Of a DNA stretch of 64,000 nucleotides, positions 45,872 to 57,030 are shown piece after piece; the first letter of the stretch is position 1, and every line of letters begins with the position of its first letter. Source of the DNA: Telmatactis stephensoni (lineage: Eukaryota > Cnidaria > Anthozoa > Actiniaria > Isophelliidae); assembly GCA_029948255.1 (NCBI GenBank), contig JALIZF010001262.1, forward strand, positions 1 to 64,000. Direction: 5' to 3'. The notes beneath the pieces are model-generated. The model was not told the DNA's origin. It searched no databases and was given only the letters and a program-made list of their open reading frames with translations. Both the position numbers and the translations under genes were made by a program.

Positions 45872-45975
45872 CTTTATATCACTCATGTATCATCTCAAGT
45901 AGCCAGTTGTTTATTGCCTATACGTAGTGAGATTTACAACTGTATTCATAAGCAAATAAAGTTTCCATTATTATT
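45314..45975 (+). mobile_element. Frameshifted 3' part and 3' UTR of the RLE retrotransposon
   Basis: Endonuclease-like residues are spread over two further frames (45297-45480 and 45463-45594). An AT-rich UTR with a (TA)n tract (45838-45869) follows, with AATAAA near 45955 and an ATT-rich end. Confidence 0.65.
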
Positions 45976-46105
45976 ATTGATATTATATTATATTATTATT
46001 GAGAATTTCTGATATTTGTTAAGGAGTATAAATCTTGATAAACGTATTCATTTGAAGTTTCAACTATTTGGATAAATAGAATGTTAATATTTGTGAATTA
46101 TTTAG

Positions 46106-46116
46106 AATTATTTATG

Positions 46117-46156
<40 letters not shown>

Positions 46157-46162
46157 GTTATT
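46106..46162. repeat. (ATT)n microsatellite
   Basis: A run of ATT repeats in gene A intron 2, probably another retroelement tail. Confidence 0.85.
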
Positions 46163-46472
46163 ATCGACGAAAATTTTCAATGTTTTTCTTTTTCTAATTT
46201 GCAATGTAATTTTAATACCTAAGTTTTAGATATATTTTAAGCAACTTGTTGTGAATATTTTATAATATTAAAGAAATAAAGATTTATATTTTTTATTAAA
46301 AAATTATTATTATTATTATATACATACAAGATGTATTTCATAATTACATTAAACGAGAACCTAATTCAACACTTTGTAGTATTGTCTACAAGAACGGTTA
46401 CAAACAATTTGACTAGTAAAAACCACAATAATGAAGCTTGAAGACTAAGAGAATAACCTTGTCAAATTTCAG

Positions 46473-46857
46473 GAAAATCCGTAAGCGTGTTATCGACGAC
46501 AAGTGGCACCATATCGTATTCACATGGGAGCACAATACAGGACAAGCTATTGCTTACCTAGATGGCATGAAAGAAAAAGTTTCAACACTGGCAAGAGGTA
46601 AGACTATCCCAACTGGTGTGCTGGTTCTTGGACAGGAATTAGACGCTCACAATGGAGGTTTTGCAAGTAGTGAGGCCTTTCAAGGAAATCTAGCCATCGT
46701 AAACGTGTGGGACAGGGTTTTTTCGAATCATGAAATCACCAGTCTGTACCAAGAAGGTCTTTGTTCCCACCGTCAAGGAAACGTCATTGGTTGGAATGAT
46801 CTCAAGGTGAAACGATTTGGAGCAATTCAAGTCAAAAAGCACCCCTGCCAAGCCTGA
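46473..46857 (+). CDS. PAN-pentraxin-like protein A, exon 3
   Basis: The acceptor AAATTTCAG precedes 46473. It enters in phase 2 and ends at TGA 46855-46857. It encodes the second half of the pentraxin/LamG fold: D-D-K-W-H-H-I-V-F-T-W, then A-Y-L-D-G, then L-V-L-G-Q-E-L-D and G-N-L-A-I-V-N-V-W-D-R, which are strong pentraxin-family landmarks. The signature H-x-C-x-[ST]-W has Val in place of Cys. Repeat sequence begins immediately after the stop codon. Confidence 0.88.
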
Positions 46858-47830
46858 AGTTGTCGCTATTAGACCGCTATTCGGCGCGAAGATATATATG
46901 AATCGCCTATCAACCGCTTTGTCCAATAAGGTTTTTGCAACACTTGACACGTGCTAGACTCGCATTCTGATTGGTCGATTAGAGTGTGTCAATAAGAGGA
47001 CAGACACACTGATGACGCGTTTCGTGCGCTCGTTCTTTTGCCACGTTTGAAATGAATTTTTTAAACTTTTATCTCCAATAATTGTTGTAAAAAAACGAAT
47101 TGCAGATGGTTTTGAGTTTGTCCTCTTATTGACTCGCTGCGCTCGTGATTCCACTTGAGTTTTGAACATTTTATGACGTCAAGAGTGTGTCAATAAGAGG
47201 ACAGACAACTCAAAACCATTTTCAATTTGTTAACTTTACTGCATGATACCGGCATTGCTTGGGTATTTAATTAATAAAAACGAAGCAATTCTTGTTATGG
47301 CAAATTTCCTATTGGTCGTGCAATCACCAATCGCCGATTGCCATTCGCCATTTGCCCAGTCAACCTTTTATGAAATAGCTATGTTCTTTTATAAGTGACT
47401 TTATCTAAGCATTTCTTTTGACTCACAATGTTATTCAGAAAGTTTTTTTATCAATAAAGGTTTCATACCAGTACAAGGAGCTTCGCAGACAAAATTAAAA
47501 CTTCAAAGTTGAAAAAAATCCTGTAAATTCAACTCTTTCCCGAGTCACAAAAACTGCACAAGTATATTAACAACATTTTTTCTCAACTCAATTACTAACC
47601 CTGGACATTAGAAAAATAAAAGGAAGTACCTGAGAAAAGGAAATTTGCAGTCCAAAACAGTCCGCCATTCATGAGTGCTTCATGAGCAGCGATATTTTGT
47701 ACCCTACATGTTGCTCCTCCGCTTGGAAAGCCAACAAAGTGTTCGTTCCCTGATTGGTTGGGAATTCCAATTTTCACTTCTGGTTGGTTATATCTCTCAC
47801 ATGTGAAAACCATGATCCAATCAGCGTCGC
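46858..47830. repeat. Truncated TIR element and shared block after gene A
   Basis: From a few bases after the stop, the sequence matches 25170-26171 and 55924-56890. The right terminal repeat (about 47340-47390) is present but the left one is missing. Confidence 0.8.
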
Positions 47831-47866
47831 ATAGATAGAGATTACTTCATGGAAAGTGCCGCATAC

Positions 47867-47966
47867 AGGTTTATACTCACGAGTTGTTTGTGTCAAAACA
47901 CGAACGAGCGAGGAATGAGCGAGTGAGTGTTTTACACAAACAACGAGTGAGTATAAACCTGTACAA
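47867..47966. repeat. Hairpin element (gene A/B spacer)
   Basis: acaggtttatactcacgagt pairs with actcgttg...actcaccaac-type sequence, ending in gagtataaacctgt. Related to 24667-24765 and 56929-57030. Confidence 0.8.
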
Positions 47967-49457
47967 GGCACTTTCTATGAAGTAATATGTTTATTAAGTC
48001 AAATATCAATTAAAAAGTATACTTTCAACGACTGCAAGGCTAATTTCAAATCAATCGATGACCGACCTCAAAGTCAAATGAACGTCGGTTCGTACTTAAG
48101 AATACGTACAAAAAGCCTAAATATAACAATAAAAATTACTAAGTCTGCATTTTTTTTCCGTTCAAACAGTTTTCAAACTGAAAGTTACCTAAGTTTGAAA
48201 TTTTATTTGAGCACCTTAGAGGTATTCTTTCGATTACCAACTTGGAACCATAATTGGACATATTCTGAATAATTAATAGCGGAAATTAAAAGAAAATTCA
48301 TCGACGACTTTTTAATTAGCTACCGCGTTTAGAAGCTGAACATTTCAGGTTTTGCGAGAAAATGAACGAAAATATTGCATAACTTGTACCACTCTTAAAA
48401 ATCATTGTCTTGGCTGAATCTATTGAAAATCACAGAAAGTGTAGAACTAAGTCTTGGCAATAACTGAGAGCAAGGATTTTGTTGTATCTTGTCAGAGTGA
48501 GTTGTTATCGTAAATAGTACAAAACATATGAATTTTTGTATACAAAAAAATAAAACCGTTTTTATTCAAAAACTATGAGTACGATTTTTTTGAAACTTCC
48601 TCAGAATATAGACCTAACTAACAAATTTACCGTTGGATATATGGCTCTAAAAGTTTAGACCGATTTTTCTCGAAAATGAGCTTTAGGTAAAGAAGACGAC
48701 ATAATGATTTCTTCACTAAAATAAAACGAATTTCAATAAAATATATACTTTTTTAAAAACTTCATTCTATATCTAGACAAGTGTAAAAAGACCTTGGCAA
48801 AAGACGCTCTGGATCGGGAGCTACGGCTGTTTAAACGTCGCTAATTGACCGTGAAAAAAAACTAGCCGGCCGAGCTACCTTAAGGCCTAAATTCATTTTG
48901 CGTCCACGTGAAAGAAACTTTCGACTTTTTGTCAACGTGAAAGAGATTTGTTTTTAATTATCCGTGACGCATGAAAAGACAAAATATTTTGCAGAGGGCT
49001 ATAGGGGACCCTGCTATAACAAACGGATTTTCTCCGTCTACATGCAAGTTTGATGTGAAAAACGCAAATGTCATATTGAATTTGATCTTCTCATCCATAA
49101 AAATATTTGTCAAATAAAATTGGTCAAAATAGAAAATTCGGTCATTTGGAATGGCTTAGAGCGCAAATACCATAATAACTTTTGTTTTACCCCTGTCTGA
49201 CATTACAAAGGTTAAAGATATTCAAGAAATAAATAGTTAATGAAATGAACGTGACTGAATTGCTACGCAGCAGGCAAATATTTAAACAGCTCTGGATCCT
49301 GCGCTAAAAGTATCCTTAATTCATTTACCTCGTACCGATTGGGAACGCTTACGTTTTTTTCAATATTATTTAACTGACAAACATCATTTGAATTGGTTTC
49401 CTGTTCCGTTCTTTGACTTGATAGAGGAACTGTAGTCTTGACAGAGTCGGTAAAAAA
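47967..49457. repeat. Gene A-B spacer, duplicated as the B-C spacer
   Basis: Almost base-for-base the same as 57032-58815 over long stretches, apart from an extra ~300 bases at about 57247-57548 in the latter. It carries the presumed promoter of gene B. No ORF supported. Confidence 0.8.
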
Positions 49458-49800
49458 ATGCTGCTCAACATTCCTTCATCAACCAAACTAAACGCCTTTG
49501 TAATCTTGTTATGGATACTCCTATTGAAATGGCAGCTAACCGAGTCACAGTTCTTCCAAAGTACAAGCTCTTTCCCAGACAAAATGCTGAAAAACCATGT
49601 TAAACAAACCTATAATTTCACTGCTGGTCTGGGAGATTGTTTCTTCAAATGTTCTTCGCATGAGTTTTGTGTGAGTTTTAACTTCCACCAGTTAACCAGC
49701 GTTTGTCAACTGAATGATGCAACTCACAAGTATTTTACAGATGACCTACACAACGTATCTAGTGTTATCTACATGGTGTATTCTCTGCGACCGGATGCTC
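49458..49800 (+). CDS. PAN-pentraxin-like protein B, exon 1
   Basis: 343 nt, phase 1 donor GCTC/GTAAGT. Signal peptide and PAN/Apple domain as in gene A, with the four cysteines conserved. It is one codon shorter near the donor and differs at a few residues (for example C-F-F-K-C and E-F-C). With exons 2 (54147) and 3 (55537) the CDS is again 960 nt (319 residues). No break is visible, so gene B looks intact. Confidence 0.88.
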
Positions 49801-49974
49801 GTAAGTCAAAATCTTTAAAGCACTGTATTTATTCCTAGCTAGTAAGCCTAGATCAAGACGATGGAGCAAATGCCATCAATTATTCCCTGAAATGGGAGCT
49901 GTAATCAAAATTGTTCAAAATTTGATTGAGCTGAAACTTCACTGAATAATGATACAAGGGTCTAATAATAACTC

Positions 49975-50100
49975 CTACTTATTAAACGAGCGCGAGGTCT
50001 GCACAGAGAAATATCACTGAGGCCATACGTACAACCAAGACTGAGGTCTGATATTTCTTTGTACAGACCGAGCAGCTGGCGAGTTTGATAAGTTGCTTAT
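49975..50100. repeat. Palindrome in gene B intron 1
   Basis: aggtctgcacagagaaatat pairs with atatttctttgtacagacc, and the outer arms cttattaaacgagcgcg and gcgagtttgataag also match. Also present in gene C (about 59338-59470), not in gene A. Confidence 0.75.
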
Positions 50101-50704
50101 TATATGGCATGTTTTTCAATTTTTCTCTGCTTTTTTAGCAGTTCGATATTTTACTTCAGGTTCATCATAGGAGCGCGCGCGTCTTCGATTCGCGCCTTTT
50201 TGCAAGTTTGAAAATGATCGAGAATAGCACAAATCAGACAAATCAAACGAACATGTCAAATTCAAAGACGGTAATTTTTGGAAATAATTCACAAACAAAG
50301 ATTTCAGCATTACCTTTTCAAGGAAAGAAGAAGAGTGTTTTTTGATAACTTTTGGAGCTGATTTGAAATTATGAAGTGGACCTTTAGGCCACTTTTATAA
50401 AATCAACATCGCATATTTTACTTTGACACCGGATAAGCTTACCGACAGGTAAACTGATTTGTCAACGTGTGATGGACTCAAGGTGTGTTTTCCAAACATT
50501 GTAACGACATTAAACTGGACTAAAAATTTGAGTGTTCTCGTAAAGATTTCAGTGAAGTTGCTACTAAAGACTTGGAGATATCTGCACTTAAGTTCAAGTT
50601 TACTTTGGACCTCGAAAAGAGAAAAAAAAAACATTTGACTGATTGACTCCAGGTTTGCAGGATTGAAATAACTTAAAACTGTTAGTTTAATCTCTAATTC
50701 TTTA

Positions 50705-51951
50705 GGGACTGTACGTTTTTAATGAGGGGGGGGTGGGCTGGAGTATTTCGGGGGAGGGTCATCGAAAAAAAAATCAACGTTTGTGAAGGGTCAAGCTTTT
50801 CTTTTTCCTTGTGAGGGGGAGGGTCACCTCTTTTATCTGATCATCAGTTTTAGAAACTATACGGAAGTCGCAGGCTTTTCTCTTTAATTTGTACATGTAA
50901 ATATGACTTGTTTTGACAACTATCACTACTTACTGTTTTATTGTATATTTGTACATCACATTTTTGTATACATTTGTGTATACATTTTTGGACTGTATGT
51001 GAGTCACGTACTGCCACCATTTTGCTTGGTTTTTACGAAAGTACCTTTTGTTATGCGAGGAACCATCACTGATGGCAGGCACATGCAACTGTTAAACAAT
51101 AAAATAAACTAGTGCCATCTTAAAAGTCAATGTTCTGCCAAGAAATAGAATTGTCATTGGAAACTTTGGTTCGTTTTCTGCCGCACCGTGATACTTCAAT
51201 TCCGCTAACCTCTGGACCACTCTCTTCATCACTAGATGCTAGTTCTTTTGATGACTCCGAAGAACTTGAACCAACCACTCTGTTCACAAAATCTTCCTCA
51301 GATTCGTCACCAGAGGAATAGCCATCAGTATATTCTAGTACGTCTGTCTCTTCATTCTCTTTCATTTCCATTTCTTTATATTGACGGCTGCCAATGTGTG
51401 CCGCCTTAATGACGTTAGCTTTCGCAGCCTTTTTTCCATTGAACGAAATCTTATGTTCCACTAAGATAAATATTTAGTTCATTTACTTTTAAGGTTGATA
51501 GCTGGTTGGCATTGTACAGAGCCTGCCAGTCAATGTCATTGTATTTTCTTTGTAAGCGCTCTTTCTTTTCGATTTGATTTTCTTCCTTTCGCTTTTTCTT
51601 GCGAATGTCAATTTCTGTGAGATGTTGAATGTAGCCACTCACTAAGCTTTCTGAAACAATATATGTTCTAGAAAACTCCGAAATTTTCTCTCTGTTCTCT
51701 GTTATAGAGCCTTCCTCGAAAAGCTTTCGAAGTTGGGCACGTGGTTGAAAGTCATCAGGCTGTCGTTCTTCATTTGGTGTGTCGTTTAGTTGATTTGAGT
51801 TACCCGTGGGGGAGGGTCATCAATTTTTTTCTGCTAATCAATGAAGGGCCATGGTATTTTTAGAAAAATATGGAGGGGGGTCATCACAATTTTGTTTTGA
51901 TGGAGATGAAAAACTCCAGCCCACCCCCCCTCATTAAAAACGTACAGTCCC
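50705..51951. mobile_element. Harbinger-like DNA transposon, 1247 bp, TTA duplication
   Basis: The ends are gggactgtacgtttttaatg and its exact inverse, continuing for ~43 bases (G-run, then tgggctggagt). TTA flanks both sides (50702-50704, 51952-51954). Gene C has the uninterrupted site with a single TTA at about 60054. A 3-bp TTA duplication with GGG ends fits PIF/Harbinger. The minus strand carries a broken SAP-like ORF but no DDE transposase is visible. Confidence 0.85.
51120..51805 (-). pseudogene. SAP-like transposon protein, frame-broken
   Basis: On the minus strand an open frame from about 51805 runs through P-R-A-Q-L-R-K-L-F, a K/R/E-rich coiled segment and a SAP-like start (D-W-Q-A-L-Y, then L-S-T-L-K-V-N-E-L-N-I-Y-L), and ends at 51451. 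The SAP motif continues in another frame (E-H-K-I-S-x3-G-K-K-A-A-K) from 51461 down to 51120, followed by a Ser/Asp/Glu-rich tail. The two frames overlap near 51455, so a single indel splits the protein. No start codon is certain. Such SAP-bearing proteins are common in transposons and may bind DNA; that role is inferred. Confidence 0.6.
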
Positions 51952-52140
51952 TTAGCTCAGTATGCAAGTATATATTTTTGTGAAGAATGACGTCCTCAGT
52001 TTATTTGACTGTGAAATTTTTGTACCGTACGAGATTCATTGTTTTCCTATAATTAAAATATAATTATTTAGCTCGACGAGTAAAAGTTTTCTTTAATTTG
52101 TTAGAATGGAACAAAAGTAGTTTAGTAATAATCAGTAGAG

Positions 52141-52548
52141 TCTTTGGAATCAATTATTAATGATCAGTTATCAGTTGTCGATTCTTGGCTTTCTAGCAAC
52201 AAACTTTCCTTGTATCTAGAAAAATCGAATTTTGTCATTTTTCGTCCGGTGCAAAAGAAAATTAATTATGATCTTCGTATACAAATTAATGGTAGATTTA
52301 TTCAACAAGAAGATCACATAAAATATTTGGGAATAATGCTAGATAGCCATCTTTCACGGATTAAAACTCATGTTTCGTCTATTTTGAAGAAGCGAAAACG
52401 TAGTATAGGTATAATATGTAAAGCTAGACATTACGTCAACTTAGAAATTCTCGTTAACCTGTATTACTGTTTAATTTATCCTTACCTTGTTTACGGTATT
52501 GTTGTGTGGGGTCACACATATCAATCCACATTTTCCCACAACTTGTAA
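52141..52548 (+). mobile_element. LINE reverse-transcriptase fragment (gene B intron 1)
   Basis: It encodes D-S-W-L-S-S-N-K-L-S-L, Y-L-G-I-M-L-D and L-I-Y-P-Y-L-V-Y-G-x-V-V-W-G, the post-catalytic part of CR1/Jockey-type reverse transcriptases. It is cut off after 52530. The orthologous copy in gene C (60240) continues further. Confidence 0.8.
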
Positions 52549-53345
52549 TTTTCTTGCTTTCTGATTGGCTGTCAGCTATGATCTATAAGAGGACAGACAC
52601 ATAGAGATTGCGTCATCTGTCACGCAAAGCAAAGTCAAACTTTTTGAAGATTTTTGAAAAGAGAATACTATATTTTACATTTTTGAGCCAGTAGAATGAC
52701 TACAAATATTGTAAGTCTAATTGTTTTTGCCTCGAAAATTGATAGCTATTAACAAAACCGCCAGGTTCATAACATTTACAGAGTCCGGTGAAAATAGGCA
52801 AAATTTCGCGCGATTTTCACTCGGAGAGATGTTGATGTTGGTGTAAAACAACTCACAAAACATTTCATTTTATTGGCAACCGTTAGGAAAACGATGATAT
52901 TAATACGTTAAATATATTCAAATTGTCAAACCAGTCACCAACAATTACAGACTATAAAGTTTTAACTGATTTTGTCATTCATGACAAATGCAAAGCCGCC
53001 GAATACTGAATTGTCAGTAGGTGTTTTCTCATCTTTACGGCTTGAAATATCAGATTTCATGCAGCATAGAAATGACATTATATAATAATTAATAATATCA
53101 AATAATATTACGCGCGCTCTGATTGGTCGAACAACCATGTGTGATTAGAGTACACACACATAGATGGCGTCATCGAATCTTACGCGCGCTCTGATTGGTT
53201 GGAATGTTTCGATCAATATTATATAGAACAGATAGATTCCATTTTCCGTGCGTCTGTACTCTAATCGATGCACAGAAGATGTCAAAATGTGGTGAGCACA
53301 ACAGTCACGCCACTTCTTTATCCTGTTATTATCATACAGAAGCAT
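52549..53345. other. Gene B intron 1, B-specific segment
   Basis: Includes gcgcgctctgattggt blocks near 53105 and 53180 (short repeated and inverted motifs). No gene. Gene C carries the rest of the LINE here instead. Confidence 0.4.
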
Positions 53346-53372
53346 GTATGCCAGTTTTGAATTGCTATTTTA

Positions 53373-54030
53373 TATTCTATCGTCATCCTAAATTCCTAGG
53401 ACTCCTAGGGATGGCCATCCCTATTATAGACAAGGCGCATTTTCGAAAAATCAGATACCTGGAGGCATTTTGGGGTAGAGGCTGGTAACATAACTATTCT
53501 AAACTAATTTTTCATGCTGAATGCGAATATGACTGTTACCAAGACGTATTCTGCAATCTTATACGTGTAAATGACGTATGAAAACACTTACAGTTATGCA
53601 AGAGATACAAACAAATTTCGATTTTTGAAAATTCGTATCTCCTTGATTTTTCAACTGATATCCTTCAAACTTCACAGTTTTACTGATTTTGATGTGCTCT
53701 TTCCAACTATGGTAATTGTTTTTAAGTTTGGGAACTTTTGGAATTACATAAAAAAGCCGTTAGTATGAAATGACTGTAGCAATTCACAAAATACGTCATT
53801 TACAAGTATAAGATTGCAGAATACGTCTTGGTAACTGTCATATTCGCATTCAGCATGAAAAATTAGTTTAGAATAGTTATATTACCAGCCTCTACCCCAC
53901 AATGCCTTCTGCACTTTTTGCGATCGACTTTTTCAGTTTTGCGCCTTGTCCGATTAAACTTGTCTACTAAACAGGTGTGTGGAATTTTTAATAGGGATGG
54001 TCATTCCTAGGGCTTTAGAATAACGATAAA
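53373..54030. repeat. Long palindrome before exon 2 of gene B
   Basis: The arms are about 200 bases. Blocks such as ggggtagaggctggtaa, ttcatgctgaatgcgaatat and gcaatcttatac recur inverted, around a ~215-base spacer (about 53580-53790). Also in gene C (62313-62958). In gene A only the outermost arms remain. Confidence 0.88.
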
Positions 54031-54146
54031 ACATAAACATTGAAACTCGGCGCCGAAGTCAGTATCAAACCAAACTACCACAGCCAAACCCAAATTCGTT
54101 CCATAAGCGGACTTTAATATGGTAACCGACTTTGTTTTCTTTCTAG

Positions 54147-54378
54147 CTCCGGTTGACATTTTGTATTTCCCACGTAAATCTGATCAAGACAAAGTTGTTT
54201 GGGAAAATCCGTGGCAGTCGTTGACAGCCTTCACAGTGACCTTCTGGTTCCTTGCTATTTCAACCACTAATCATTTTCACGGTACATTCCATGTTAGCTC
54301 TGTATCAGAACTTAACGAAATTGCCATTCATCCATGGGCGAATGACCAAACATGGTTTTATGTACGAGGGCAGGCCTT
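54147..54378 (+). CDS. PAN-pentraxin-like protein B, exon 2
   Basis: Acceptor TTTCTTTCTAG, phase 1 in, phase 2 out (GCCTT/GTAAGT), one codon longer than in gene A. First half of the pentraxin/LamG fold. Gene B reads N-E-I-A-I-H-P-W-A-N-D-Q-T-W where gene C reads ...P-W-E-Y-D-E-T-W. Confidence 0.88.
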
Positions 54379-55292
54379 GTAAGTATGCCGGATTTAACAC
54401 AGGCAACCCAAGCACAGCTCCTGTATCGTTATAGCTTAAAAACAGGGTTTTAGGGGACAAAAATCTAAATACAGCTTTAAAAATTAAAATTGATTAATAA
54501 AAGGGCAGTATAAGTATAAAGGAATCAAAACATATAAAATAAAGGAAAAAAAGTTGAGCGAATCCTCCAAGCTCATAACCTCGTTCCACTTAGCCACCAT
54601 GAGCTACAATGTACAGGAACTGAGACTGGGCTGCCTGTGGAGTCCGTGCATCGTAATAGGAAATAGTTTAAACTAAAGTATACGTATTCAAAATTGAAAG
54701 CTCATGCATAAATAATATTATTCATGTTAAATTAGGAACAGTAGTATACTGTGTTGGAGTAGGGGAGATGGGAGTGAGAGGAATGGAGTGTATGCTAACG
54801 GATTTGGATCGGGGGCTCCAAATCCGAGAGGGATCTAAACCATCAAACCCGCTGTGACACCGGTATACTTTGAGCAAGTTTTGACAAAATCAGTTTCTAT
54901 ATTTAATCAGTGATTAAGAAATCAGCCCAAAACATGAAAACACACATCGATATTCGTAAGATTACGAAGTTGTATTGAATTTTGTGGAAGATTGATACAG
55001 TGAAAGCCATTCAAAAGTGTAAAAACATACGAAGAAATGTATGGTTTGGCGGACTGTCCAGCCAGACCACACATTTCCTTGTAATGTTATGAATGTTTTA
55101 AAAGCTACTGCAGCGGAAATATCAGACCAATTCGACCAATACAATTTGAAATCGTACAGTTCATTTCCATGTGCTTTATCGTGTTACAAGATTTATTTCA
55201 TAATTACATTAAACAAGAATCTAAGGCCAGTTCAATACTCGTTTTGAATTGGCTAATTTTACACTTTGTAGTATTGTCATGCATGCGCGGTT

Positions 55293-55458
55293 CAGGGGCG
55301 GATTTAGGGGTGGGGTGCAGGGGGTGCGCACCCCCTCCTGAGTCAACTTTGGGTCATTTTTCTCAATATCTTCTCGGCAGTTTCCAATTTATTTGATGGT
55401 GCACCCCCTCCTAAAGACGGTGCAACCCCTTCTGAAGATAATCCTGGATCCGCCCCTG
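55293..55458. mobile_element. hAT-like MITE in gene B intron 2
   Basis: The ends caggggcggatttag and ctggatccgcccctg are inverted complements. The interior has duplicated caccccctcct motifs. Gene A has no counterpart at this position. The CAGGGGCGGA terminus is typical of non-autonomous hAT elements as I remember them. Target duplication is unclear. Confidence 0.7.
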
Positions 55459-55536
55459 CGATTACAAACAATTCGACTAGTAAAAACCACAATAATGAAG
55501 CTTGAAGACTAAGAGAATGACCTTGTCATATTTCAG

Positions 55537-55921
55537 GAAAATCCGTAAGCATGTTATCGACGACAAGTGGCACCATATCGTATTCACATGGGAACGCAGT
55601 ACAGGAGAAGCTATTGCTTACCTAGATGGCATTAAAGGAAATATTTCAACACTGGCAAAAGGTCAGACTATCCCAACCGGTGTGCTGGTTCTTGGACAGG
55701 AATTAGACGCTCACAATGGAGGTTTTGCAAGTAGTGAGGCCTTCCAAGGAAATCTAGCCATCGTAAACGTGTGGGACAGGGTTTTTTCGAGTCATGACAT
55801 CACCAGTCTGTACCAAGAAGGTCTTTGTTCTCACCGTCAAGGAAACGTCATTGGTTGGGATGATCTCAAGGTGAAACGATTTGGAGCAATTCAAGTCAAA
55901 AAGCACCCCTGCCAAGCCTGA
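55537..55921 (+). CDS. PAN-pentraxin-like protein B, exon 3
   Basis: Acceptor CATATTTCAG, phase 2 in, stop TGA 55919-55921. Same length as gene A exon 3. W-H-H-I-V-F-T-W again lacks the signature cysteine. Changes relative to A cluster around E-R-S-T-G-E and I-K-G-N-I. Intron 2 here is only 1158 bases against 5842 in gene A. Confidence 0.9.
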
Positions 55922-56890
55922 AGTTGTCGCTATCAGACCGCTATTCGGCACGGAGATATGAATCGCCTATTGACCGCTTTGTCCAATAAGGTTTTTGCAA
56001 CACTTGACAGGTGCTAATCTCGCATTCTGATTGGTCGATTAGAGTGTATCAATAAGAGGACAGACACACTGATGACGCGTTTCGCGCGCTCGTTCTTTTG
56101 CCACGTTTGAAATGAATTTTTTAAACTTTTATCTCAAATAATTGTTGTATAAATTCGAATTGCAGATGGTTTTGAGTTTGTCCTCTTATTGACTCGCTGC
56201 GCTCGTGATTCCACTTGAGTTTTGAACATTTTATGACGTCAAGAGTTGTCAATAAGTGGACAGACAACTCAAAACCATTTTCAATTTGTTAACTTTACTG
56301 CATGATACCGGCATTGCTTGGGTATTTAATCAATAAAAATGAAGCAATTCTTGTTATCACAAATTTCCTTTTGGTCGTGCAATCACCAAACGCCGATTGC
56401 CATTCGCCATTTGCCCAGTCAACCTTTTATGAAATAGCTATGTTCTTTTATAAGTGACTTTATCTAAGCATTTCTTTTCACAATAATGTCATTCAGAAAG
56501 TCTTTTTTATCAATAAAGGTTTCATACCAGTACAAGGAGCTTCGCAGACAAAATTAAAACTTCAAAGTTGAAAAAAATCCTCTAAATTCAACTCTTTCCC
56601 GAGTCACAAAAACTGCACAAGTATATTAACAACATTTTTTCTCAACTCAATTACTAACCCTGGATATTAGAAAAATAAAAGTAAGTACCTGAGAAAAGGA
56701 AATTTGCAGTCCAAAACAGTCCGCCATTCATGAGTGCTTCATGAGCAGCGATATTTTGTACCCTGGCGCATGTTGCTCCTCCGCTTGGAAAGCCAACAAA
56801 GTGTTCGTTCCCTGATTGGTTGGGAATTCCAGTTTTCACTTCTGATTGGTTATATCTCTCACATGTGAAAACCATGATATGTCCAATCAG
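55922..56890. repeat. Truncated TIR element and shared block after gene B
   Basis: Begins directly after the stop and matches the flank of gene A (46858-47830) and the outlying copy at 25170-26171. The left terminal repeat is absent. Confidence 0.8.
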
Positions 56891-56928
56891 CGTCGCATTT
56901 ATAGAGATTACTTCATAGAAAGTGCCTT

Positions 56929-57030
56929 GTACAGGTTTATACTCACGAGTTGTTCAAAACACGAACGAGCGAGGAATGAGCGAGTGAGTGTTTTACACAA
57001 ACAACGAGTGAGTGTAAACCTGTACAAGGC
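56929..57030. repeat. Hairpin element (gene B/C spacer)
   Basis: acaggtttatactcacgagt and its inverse, as in the copy at 47867-47966. Confidence 0.8.

Noticed and set aside
49370..49582. Minus-strand ORF repeated at 58728-58940
   Set aside because: Antisense shadow of PAN exon 1; its conservation reflects duplication of the coding strand.
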